A DNA stretch of 64,000 nucleotides from Calliphora vicina (lineage: Eukaryota; Arthropoda; Insecta; Diptera; Calliphoridae). How positions within the stretch are numbered: position 1 is the first letter of the stretch; each line of letters opens with the position of its first letter. Positions 42,801 through 54,800 of this stretch are shown in pieces. Below the pieces are notes generated by a model, which saw only the letters and a list, made by a program, of their open reading frames with translations, was not told where the DNA came from and did no database searches. Both the position numbers and the translations under genes were made by a program. The stretch lies in the NCBI RefSeq assembly GCF_958450345.1, contig NC_088780.1, forward strand, positions 108,140,226-108,204,225, given 5' to 3'.

Positions 42801-45800
42801 CTGTACAAGCAAAAATATCAACGATTGTTCATAATAAATATTTATTTTTTTTTTATCCAAAAAAATTTTTATTATATATTAAAGCTGAAGATCGGTAAAC
42901 CCCTTTTTTTTTGTTTTTATTGATAAAATGTTTACTGAGTGTAATATAAAGCAGCTCTGATAACTTAACAGTCTTTGAGTAGGAGCTATGTTAGTTTATA
43001 CATTAACATAGAAATGTTAAAAAACGGAGCTAACTTTCGTAGCTAACTTCACCCACATAAAAACAAAAACGAATTTTGTGTACAAAAACATAAAAAAAAC
43101 AGCAAATAAGATATTTGAGATAATTTTTGTAAATATATCGCATATTTGCTGCAACAACGTCATAACTCAAAATCAGTGTTTTTTGAACTGAGTAATACAA
43201 AATATGCGATGTTTTATAATCTTTCATATAGTTTTATCAGTTTTCAAAAAAGTCAATTATTTTTTGTGTGAGAGTGTTTTTTTGTTGTAAACATCAAAAT
43301 AAAAATTCATGTTTTCTTGTATATTTGATAAGTAAAAATTTGAGTTAAATACAGATTAGAAAGATATTAACATCTACTATTTATATTTCTGGAATCGTAG
43401 GATTTGTTGAAAATTTACTTAAGAAATAGTAAAATGTTATAAAACATTCAAAGACGTTTTTCTCGAAACGACTTTTTTTTAATTATGACATTGTTGCAGC
43501 AAATGAGCGATGTGTCAGTTTTTAGGATTTTAGTGAGATCTTCTGATATAATCTTTTATAAAAAGAATATAATTTAATAGATTTTTTTCTTTAGATTTAA
43601 TAAAACTCTCTCGCTGAGAATCCTTTTTGGATTGTTTTAGATTTTGATTAATTTAATAGTTTTGTTTAGTTATGATAAAAGACTCACTTCAAAAAAAGTT
43701 TCTTCTATACATGTAAATACAAACAAAGTTTCAAATACATGTAAATTAAATATGTCAGTTGTTATACATACTGACTAATCATGTTTATTGGATGTTCAAA
43801 AAATATCTAATTTTAATTTGAAATTTGTATTTGACACAGAACGAGTTCTAGTGAGTTTTTAATATTATTAAAGTTCGTTTATTTAAATTTTCCTTGAAAT
43901 TAGACTTAATTTTAAAGCCAACAAAATAACAAAATGGTGAAAATCAGTCGATAAACATCTCTATCAACAATTTATTTTATATATGTAGACACTAGGGAAT
44001 TTACCATCTAATAAAAAAATCAATTTCAGTTTTGTCCCCTGTTATTTGCTTTACTTTTTGCAATATTTTGTCATCTTTAACCTTAAAAAAGAAAAAAAAA
44101 AGATTTTTATATGTTCGTAAGCATAGTCGTACATAAAAATGTTTTATCATTTTCGGACATCTCCTCCTTTTGTAAAACAAATCAAAATCTAAATTAAAAT
44201 TTTCGCTTGCTTTCCTCACAAAAGACACAAAATAATGTAGCAAAAAAGGAAAGGAAAACTAAAACAAAAAAATAAAATTGAAATGAAAAAAGCATCATTA
44301 TTGAAAATACTTAGATATCAAAGAAATAAATATGTATAAATATTATACATACACAAAACTTGTGTCCTTTGGCACTAACAATATTTTAGGGAAAATGTTT
44401 ACAATCACTACTACAGCTACTTTAACTACATACACATCATGTTAGAACTGGTTTATAGTTGGTATGTATAGCTACAAGTCTCCATAGTGAATAAAAATCA
44501 TACCATATGATTACAATGATTCGAACAACAGCAGCAACAGAGACAAAATAAAACTCATTTGATAGAATCTGGGAACCTAATACTCCACACTTATACCCTT
44601 CGGTTGGTCGGTGCGTCTAACCGGCACAGTGACACATTGTATGCATGCAAATATTCAGTATTCGTTATTCAGGCCTATGTTCTTTGTTTGAAATTCTTAC
44701 TTTCAGAACTAGTTTTTTGAGAAGTTCTGCGAAACCAGCCAGTTTTTAAATATCAGATTTTTGTTCTGATATTTACGAAGTAAACCCATCATAAGAATAG
44801 CTCAAGAGGACTAGTTCTTTTATCAGTGCTTTTGTTGGTAATTGTCGGAAGTAATTCCCAAAATCAGATTAGTATTTAGATTTTAAAAAATTCTATTGAC
44901 TCTATTGAATTGTTTTCATTAAATATACCACAGTACAACCAACAGTTTTTTCATATAAAATCTCAACTTGACAATTATTATGCAAAAAAAAAAACATTTC
45001 AAATCGACAAAAAAAAATACACGAATCCACTAAAATGTTGTATGTGTGCTTATTAGGGTGTACCATAGATTTTATATCCACAATCAGAAAAATAGGGTTT
45101 ATAACATATGGGCTATTCCATATCATCGTACGTGACATTTGTACGCCTATAGAGTGGAATAGATTTTGCAAAAATAAGAGTATCTGAAAAATAATTTGGT
45201 ACTTATGTTCCATTCAGAGGTTACTATATTTCAAAATAATAAAAAGTTCTTTCGAAATATTGTTTTCCAAAATATTGAGCGAAATAAGAAATCATACGGT
45301 ATATAAAACGGAACTCATTTTGAGGTACATATAGAAATATGCGAAAATATTCGAATCGTGAGAGGCGTTATGTTTTCTTTTAATTTCTTACACTAAACAA
45401 AATATATTTCCTTTACAATCCGTCATATTTAAATAAACACAATCTTTGGATGATTTTATAATAAATAAAATTTAATATCGTACGTGACATACCGTAAGTG
45501 ACAGATTTTTCTCTTATAATAAAACAATATATTTTCTGTAAATATATGTATACAAAATCTAAAAAAGTGAATATAAAATATACATTCTGTTTCAATAAAC
45601 AATTTGACAATACAAAAAAAAAACAAGAAAGAAAGTATGGTCGGTCAAGCCCGACCATATAATACCCTACACTAAGTAAAAGAGCAAAAACATTTTTCTT
45701 TTAAAATTTCAATAATTTATATTTTTGAGTTATTTTCGGAAGTGGGCCTTATATGGGGGCTATGTCTAATTATGGACCGATCACCATGAAATTAGGTCTT

Positions 45801-48800
45801 GTGATTTATGTCTACATGAAAGTTTACTATGTTGAATTTTGTGAGTATAGCAACATTTTTAAGCGATTTATACTCGTTAAAGTGATTTTCGGAAGCGGGT
45901 CTATATGGGAGCTATGACTAATTCTTGACCGATGGTAACAAAATTTGGTGACATGAATTTTGTATATAGAAAACTTATTTGGAGTGGAATTTGTGGAGAT
46001 ACATATATAAATTAAACATTTATGACCGATAAAGTTCAATTTCGGGAGGACATTTGTATGGGGGCTAGGTGTAATAATGGACTGATTTCAGCCAGTTTCA
46101 ATAGGCTTGGTCCTTGAGCCGAAAAAATAATATGTACCAAATTTCATCGAAATATCTTCAAAATTGCGACCTGTACTCTGCGCACAAGGTTTACATGGAC
46201 AGCCAGCCAGCCGACCAGACGGACGGACATCGTTTAATCGACTCAGAAGTGATTCTAAGTCGATCGGTATACTTTAAGGTGGGTGTTAGACTAATATTTT
46301 TGAGCGTTACAAACATCTGCACAAACACATAATACCCTCCCCACTATGGTGTAGGGTATAAAAATCAGAGTCAAATTCACTTCATACTACAAGCTACTTG
46401 GGAGCCAAGTTTTCGCCGCAATTTTAGCCTAAAACATACCTAAAACATTAAAAAATTAAATATAATCAGTTTAAACTATTAGTTTTGTCTTTAAAATGTT
46501 GTAATATTATCTAAATACTTACACATAGTAACATTTTATTATTTTCTTCTATTCAAATCATCTTGAAAAAAAGTTTCAAGGGTTTTTGTGTTTTCAGTCG
46601 TGGTAGCAATTCTCGTGGAATTGTCCATATGGAAATATTGGTCGTAGAACCAAAAAGTTTATAAAATCTGGATCCTCATACGATTCTAAGACGATCAAGA
46701 TATGTCTGTCCGTCTGTCTTGGTATTTGAAGATATGTATGTCCCCCAGACTACTGTTTGAGCAGCTAAAAATATGTTGATTATGCGGCAATCTTGATAAA
46801 ATGTTGCACAAGTTAATTAAAAAATAAGGGTACACTGAAATTATACTGTAAAGTATGGCGAAAGTCGGGCAACATATTACCTTGGTTCCCATACAAGGTC
46901 CCTCTCAGAAAATGAACAAATATTTAGAGCTTATTACAACATTTTAAGGACTCAAATAACAGTATGAACTGACTATATATATATTTTTTTAATTTAATTG
47001 GTATATTTTAGGCTAAGATTGCGGCGAAAACTTAGCTCCAAAGCAAGTATTAGGAAATGAATTTCACTCTGATTGTTTTTTTTTTTGCTATTAGTTCCGG
47101 AGATATAGAGAAACCGATTTTACCCATTTTTACCCCCTTAAAATTCGAATCCAAAAATCCATTTTTAGTGGATCTACACATCGTGTGAGGTATCTACATA
47201 CAAAATTTAAAGACATAAAAATGTTCCATTAATGGACTTAATGTAGTAATTTCCTTTCCAATGAAACCGGTTTGGAGCTCATCGGTTGGATGGTTTCAGA
47301 GTCTATAACGGACATAGGTAGAAACTTTTTTTGTGTTTTATATATATAGATTAGAGTTCGTTTGTGACCAGGTCACTTCATTTGTTTTTCGGCTATCATA
47401 ATTTTTCTGAAGATTTTTGCATAAATAAAAATATTTTTGCATAAAAAAAAAAAATTTAAAAAATTTTACGGTTCAATTCCTAACACCTCGACGACATAAA
47501 TGCCAGAAATGTATGCCAATTGGCCACTCAAGTGCTGTGATAGTTTACATTTTTTAAATAAATTTTTCAAGTTAAAAAAAGTAAAAAAATTGCACTAAGG
47601 AAAAAGTGATTTTTTGTAAAAAATTTGTTATAACTAAGATTTTACCAAAATGAATTACAATACCGGAGGTGTGTACTTAAAAACGAAACTTAAAATGTTT
47701 TACTAAATGTTTATAATATGTGTAAAATTTTATGTTTTTTTTAGTCATGATTTTTGTGAAGTTGCGAAAAAGTTGTTTGTCTTCTGTAGAATTTATCTTA
47801 CGTTGCCTGCATTTGCACAAGGAATGAAACATATGTGATTATTTGTGGGAACGTCAGGCTTCATGCCATACTCAAATTTTTTGCAACTACTTGCACCGAA
47901 GCAAAGAATTTTCTTTTTTCTAGAAAAATACTAAATTTTTTGTAACTACTTGTAGCGATGCATGAGAGCTTAATGTAGGAAGTTTTATTATATCGCTATA
48001 GCGAATGTAAAAGAATACACAATTGCTTACCCAAAATTTACTTATAGCGGAGCCCCGTGAAATCGCCAAACAAACGAAGAAATGCTATTTGTAGAAATGA
48101 GAATATAAATTGAAAGTTTTTGGAAAATTGTTGGCGAGTTGAGGAGGAGTTTATAAGAAAAGTGAGGGTTAATAGCAACTTATTTAAAATGGTATTTGTG
48201 GAAAGTGCTATGAGAACATAGATTGAAATCTTTTTTGAAAATGTTTGGTCAGTTGGTAAGGGGGAGGTTATCTGAAAAGATTATTGCCAATTTTTTTAAA
48301 ATAATTATTTTAGCAACAGGTGTATCTGCACAAAGATTTATGATGCTAGCTCCCTTGGAAATAATTTTTGCCGCAATTTTGGCTTTTGGACACAGAGTGT
48401 ATTGGACAAATACTCTAAACTTTTGTGCAACCTCAAAACGTTATCCGCTTGTGTTCAAACTGTCTGCACTTGCTTTTAAGATAACAAAGAATAATTATTG
48501 GTCTTACAATATAGGCGCCACCCTAGTGTATGTGTGTGTTAGTGCCACACCAGACAGAAAACTCAAAATCCTTAACGTTGTAATGATTCTCTTTTGGAAA
48601 ATAACAAAACATTATCTAACAATGTCCTGAATGCTAAAAGGTTATATTATTTCATTCAATTCCCTTTTCCCTGCTTCATCTCTTGTTATCCTTTTTAGTT
48701 GTTTTTTTTTCATTCTACCATCCTCGTCGCTCCTACAATTATTGGCAGACAAGGCTAAATATAAAAATCATGCTTATCAATAGTGTTGTTCTGTACATTT

Positions 48801-51800
48801 TGAATTTGAAATTTTATGCTCTTGTCTTGTCTGTATTATTATTATCCTTGCTGATGTTTTTGTTGTTGTGGCTTGTCTTGGCTGAGCTTGATTGTGATTG
48901 TACTGTGTAGTAGTTGGGTATGTTGTTGTTGTTGTTGCTTTCTATATCAGCAATCACTGTCACTGTCAATTTTTATTATAAAAATAAATTGCAAAAAATT
49001 GAAAACAAATATTAACTATGGTTACTTGTGATTTGTTAGAAGGAAGCATTTAATATTTTTTTTTTGCTCTGCTCTGCTATAGCTGTGGAAAAAATGCATA
49101 AAATATTTTAGTTTATTTGGCCAGAACAGCCTTTAGAATATTTTGCCAAGTATAAAAGGCCAACGTGCAGGATATATGAACCATAAATATATGTATGTGT
49201 TTGAATATGTGCAAGTATATACATATGTATAAGATAAAAATATTAATTTCCGTTTGTATGTCAAAACAAAAATTAAATAGATTTATAGCAACTTCTTTAA
49301 CATGAAGATAAGTATTTACATACATAAGTGCAGTTATTTGCAGAGGATATTTACCAAATTAAATTTATACTTAGATGTAAATAATTTATTTATTAATTTT
49401 TTTATTAAACACTAATTGATTCAAAATGTTTGATGGCCATGGCTACAAGGTTTTCAAAGCGCAGGCCGAATATATTATAATGTAAAGAGAAACCTTGTTG
49501 GCTTACTTCAAGATTATTTGCCAATAAGGTGTACTTGGTCGATTTTCGATGCTCCCTATATATAAAATTGTTTTTCCGTACGCTATAAAAACCAAATTCT
49601 AAATTTATTTTAACATTCGAGTTTTTGGTTAAAGTAGCAAAACTTTCAACCAAAGTTAAATGCTATTTCAGCATACAAATTTTCTGACATCGCTAACCCA
49701 TTATTACTTGATACCAAAACTGATAAAATAAATTTTCATGTAAATCTCAAATCTCAAATTCCAAATTTTATATTTTCAAAATTTTGGTTAATCTTAAATT
49801 TTTGGGACATTTTTACCATTTTATAAGAAAAAACTTTCGCTTTTTAAGGCAAGTTCGTATATAAATTAGACCATTATAAAAACTATCAAATTAAATGACA
49901 AAAATATTTTTTTAATTATAAATTTTAATAAAATTAGGATTGGAATTGAATTTACTCATAATCATAATTTTCAATTAGTGAATTCACAAGGTATCCTATC
50001 ATGTCATAATGTTTAAATATTTTACTACTTGGCGGCACAATAAATAGATGTCAGCATCGAATAACAAAAACATTTTTTTCTAATTTCAATAAATTATTTT
50101 TGTGAATGATTTTCGGAAGGAATTAGGTCGCGTAATTTATGTCTCTGAATGATATTCTGTTGAATTTATATGTGAATACCAACATTTTTAAGTGATTTGT
50201 GCTCGCTAAAGAGATTTTCTAAAGCGGGGCTTATATAGTAGCTATGACTATATATTGACCGCTCATCATATAATTTGATGACTTGCATTTCGTGTATATA
50301 AAAGTAATTTGGAGCGAAATTTGCGTAAATACTTATATAAATTAAACATTTATGACTGATAAATTCCAATTTCGAGAGAACATTTGTATGGGGGCTAGGA
50401 AAATAATTTCAGCCAGTTTCAACAGGCTTCGTCCTTGCGACCTGTACTTGAAGCACAAGGTTTACTTGGACATCCAGCCAGCCATACGGGCGGACGGACA
50501 TCGTTTAATCGTCTTAGACAGTGATTCTGAGTATAGTTTAAAGTGGATGGATGCTAGACTAATATTTTTGGACGTTAAAAACAGCAGCTCAAACGCATTA
50601 TGCCCTCTCCATTCTGGTGGTGTACGGTATAAAAATAAAGTTCAGCCAGTCACCCTTTATGATTAAAGGATAATTTGACTGCCACGCCCCAAAATACCGC
50701 CCTTTTTATTTGTTTGTATATAACTTCTAAACAGCTTGCAAAGCCCTTAGAAAATTTGTCTTTGCTACATTCAAGTTATTTGCAGCGCTTTTTAAATTTT
50801 TGACGAAAACAGATAACTTTTCTTGTAAATTAAATTGCAAGAATTTAAGTTTACTTTCCTTTACTTTTCAATGTAACTTTGAACATCTTCATACACAGAA
50901 AAAAGTTTCAACATAAATATTATGATTTGATTTCATTGATTCAAATTCATAATATTTATACATAAATTCTTAAATAGTATGATTTTTTTCATTATTATGT
51001 TTTCAAATAAAATCTAGAATGCTTGGAAAATATTATTTCAATTACATACATACATATATTTTTAAGTTGTTCAAAAATTTTTGTAATTTTTTCATAAAAT
51101 TAATTTTCATAAAATATACGTAAAAACCGAAAATTTTCGTCATGTACAACTTCATAATATTTATGAAAATGTTCTAACTCTGAACGAAAAAAAATTGGGA
51201 AACAAATCATGTTCGATTAATAATATTTATTAAAAAATTCATTCCAATTATGAATTTCTTTTTTCTGTGTAGTTTTTATTTCTAAAATACTCTTCAGTCA
51301 ATTCTTTATACCTGAAATAAAAGTTTACATTTTCGATTTTGTAAATTTTTTGTTGTTGTTTAGCGATGAGAGTCTATATGCGAACTGTTCATTTACATGT
51401 TAATTCTCCTTATATGCTATATAACAGAATTTTAAAATCTTATTTAAATTAATTGTCCTTACTTCTACAAATATATTTTATTATTAATCCTTTACTCATT
51501 TACAAATACTATAGGCATTTCCCATTCATAAAAACTTTAGGTATTTTGTTAACATTTTTAAAATGGATGACTACAAACAATTTATTTATGTTTTATAATA
51601 AATTATATATTATTTATGTTAATATTTTTAAAAATATTTGCTTTGTATCATTTTAATGTTTGCTTAAATTGTTCATGAATGTGAAGTTTTTTTACCAATT
51701 CAAATCTGACAACACAAAATTTAGCACATAAAATATAATTTTAGAATAAAACTGCTTAAGTGCAATTGTGTAGTTCTACAGTTAAATAAATTTTATGGAT

Positions 51801-54800
51801 AAATGCCATTATCGTATTGAAATTAGCAACTTGCAGCAAAATAAACTGCAATTTAAACTATACATTTGCATGTATATGCAAACAGCATTAGAAAAAGTGT
51901 TTAGTATTGCAAAAATAATTGCTGCAATAATTTTATGCAATATCATCAACATTTTGTAGTAGTTCATTACTTACCATAAACATTTAAGCGGGCAGAATGT
52001 TCAACGCTACCCATTGTATTGGTGGCAATACATTTATAAAGTCCACCATCATCCGGTCTCACATGGGAGATATTCAAATGACTTATCACATCACCGGACA
52101 TATCGACAAATTGCCCAATTGCAAAGCGATGATGCAAAGAAACATCCATAATTGGCTGTGAATCCAATAACCAGGAAAACTGAAAAGAAATATACAAACG
52201 CATATGTACATAAAATTGGCCAGAGAAATATGAAGGAAACTCAAATTATGAAGCACAGAGTAGAAAAAAAAATAATTTTCATAAATACACACATGGGTGG
52301 CCCTTATTTTAGACGTTTTTGGATTTTTGATGATCCAAAGGTCAACAATTTTTCTCTCTCATCTAAAAACCAAATTAAAATTTGAGCAACATCGGATAAT
52401 GTTTATATTTTACACATTTTATTTGAAGTTTCGAGATTGTGTCACAATATTCAGATAAACAACAATATAAACAAATCCAAATAAAAAAGTTTTTGTATTT
52501 CATTCTGTGGTAATGCAGATATGCATATGGCATATGGCTTCCACAAAGCATCTTACACGATTTGTTGCAGTTATTTTAGATCTTGGAGTATCGTGCGTCT
52601 CCATGTATTCTTTGGTCGACCACGGCTTCTTGAACCTTGAGAGTTCCACTCTAGCGTCATCCTTGTTATACCGTCAGGATTCTTTCTGATAGTATGGCCG
52701 ATCCATGTCCATTTCCTACATTTGTGATTGTATGGGTTCCTCATTGATAAGGTTCCAGATATCCGTGTTGCTGATGTTGTAAGGCCAGAATATTCTGCAT
52801 ATGATTCTGAGGCACTTGTTAATGAATACCTGTAGTTTTTGCGTGCTGGTGTTCGATACTGACCACGTTTCACTTCCGTACAACTGAGTAGACTTTACAC
52901 ATGCGTTGAATATTCTAAGCTTCATTCGTCTGGATATTTTTGAGTTTCTCCATACTGGTTGTAGTCTTCCTAATGCCGCTCTCGCTTTGTTGAGGCTCAA
53001 TTTTTAAGAAATAATGTTAACAAATTTGAGAACAAAAACTAACGATTACTTCAAAAATTGTACTGCATTTTAGAAAAATTTAGAACTGAAAATTTCACGC
53101 AATGGACTGATTTTTATATTATTTCCCAGGAAGAAAAAAACTTTCGGAAACTAGAAACCCTAATCGAAACTTCAAAAAAAAATTCGATTCCGCTAAAATG
53201 TTCAACATTTGGTTTTTATAAGAGCAACGAAAATCCAAAAGGTTCTAAATAAGTGTCACCCTAATTTACACTTATCGGTCATATGTATGAATTTGAGAAT
53301 ATGTTGTGAAACTAAAAAAAAATTGCTAAATTTACTTTTTTCGGGTTAAATTGTAGACATAATTTTGGTTTAATTATATAATTCCAACAACTTAATTAAA
53401 ATAGAAACAGAATTGTTGCAATAACCATGGCAATCAAGTCCGCTTTCTAATACTGGTGAAAAGTATTGAAAAATAATTCGAAAATAAATATCACGATTTG
53501 TACCCAAAAAAAATACTTTCTGATCCCTAATATCAATATATATGCTCACCTACATATATGTGCGTCTGTATGTTTGAGTATGTGTTGATACAATAACAAC
53601 ATTTTCGTATAATCAGCAAAAATCATATGCTGCTTTTTTATCTCTCCATACAAACAAATATGTACACATTTAAACATATTAAGGAACGTATGCATACAAA
53701 CATCCCAGTGGTTCTAGGAGACAGTCCCGGACTAGTGATTTTACCTATCATTTAGAGTGGCAACTAGTTACATGACTAGTTATTTTAACAAGTGAATGTC
53801 CTAATGAGACTGTCTGATATCTGGTCCAAAGTATTCATCGCATTCGATTCACATACCGGTTACATAGAATCGGTTATCTTACAAGATACCTAACTGGTTA
53901 CTTGATCACATACATACCTAGTTATTGTAACATGTACGGGTGATAATTGACCTCAAATAGTCGTTAAAAAGACATCTCATTGACAGCCCAGTAACCGATT
54001 ACTTGTAAACAAACCTTCCTCCGACAACTCTCCAATAGATTACTTCTGGTGGGTATGTAGCGTAAAGTCAATACAAAAAAACATTGGAGCAGCTGTCAGA
54101 CAGTGTCATTGTAATCCAAAAGGGTCAAGTTACCCCCTGCATAGGAGATGCTCGTGTTGTATTTAGTTATGGATCTAGTTGATAAGTAAAATCACTAGTT
54201 CGGGACAGTCTCCTAGAACTGCATGGATATGTCTATAGAAATGTCGTGTATGAGTATTAGGGTGGCCCTTAATAAACAAAAGTTTGATTTTGGCCATTCT
54301 CACCCCCCAGTTTGGTGAACATTAGTAAAAAAATCATCCTGAAAAAATTTTAGGTAAATCGGTTGTCCCTCTTTGTTAAATTTCATCAAAATCGGCCCAA
54401 AAATATTAAACATTTCCAACATTTCGAAATCTTTCCAAGAGAAATTCCAAATATTGAAAAATTTGACTTTTGACCTTCACGATTTAAGGGTTAACGTTTT
54501 CCGATTTTAGTAAAAGTTTCAGAGTATATTTAGAATTGTCTGTGCTATAATATTCTGAATAAGTTTTGCTTAAAATTCATAAGAGTAAGGAAATAGAGCT
54601 CATTCGCCAAAAAATTGCCAAATAATTGGTTTTTCTCGAAAATTTCAAAATTTAAATCGCAGGTAAACTATAAGAGATATTTTCATAATTTTTTCACATT
54701 TTTATTCCCTATTATATTCTTAATAAATCCTAATAAGATGATCAAAAAATTCTGAAATGTGTTTAACAAAATTTTTAAAAATTTTAAAATGGAGTTTTGA

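Larger units (their letters stand above)
36083..43058. mobile_element. ~7-kb palindromic foldback element made of 177-bp tandem repeats
   Basis: Two inverted arms meet at about 39,473/39,474 with essentially no loop. Each arm has a ~270-bp unique outer end (36,083-36,352 and 42,790-43,058, tip ATGTGGGTGAAGTTAGCTAC), then ~17-19 tandem units of 177 bp. A perfect 9-bp direct repeat AAAAACAAA flanks it (36,074-36,082 and 43,059-43,067). Drosophila FB elements likewise have long inverted repeats built of tandem repeats and make 9-bp duplications. No transposase reading frame is present; the short frames in the units are repeat artefacts. Confidence 0.85.
19118..51974 (-). other. Giant Dscam2 intron between Ig5 and Ig6, 32.9 kb
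   Basis: It separates exons whose frame joins perfectly. Contents by position: hAT-like element 20.6-21.7, piggyBac-like MITE 22.1, mariner-superfamily relic 23.1, TIR relic 23.7-24.5, hairpin 24.8, foldback 25.7-26.5, inverted pair 27.1/29.1, solo LTR 29.2-29.5, MITE 30.9-31.5, family A 31.7-32.4, minisatellite 33.4-34.4, MITE 35.0, minisatellite 35.4-35.8, giant foldback 36.1-43.1, family A 45.6-46.4 and 50.1-50.6, and MITE 50.9-51.3. I see nothing definable in 19.2-19.9, 27.2-28.3, 43.1-45.6 and 47.4-50.0 kb. Confidence 0.75.

Noticed and set aside
48223..48630. A 135-codon open frame on the plus strand
   Set aside because: It has no recognisable domain and sits antisense in the Dscam2 intron. 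Its hydrophobic, AT-driven composition looks like chance. Expression or conservation would be needed to revive it.
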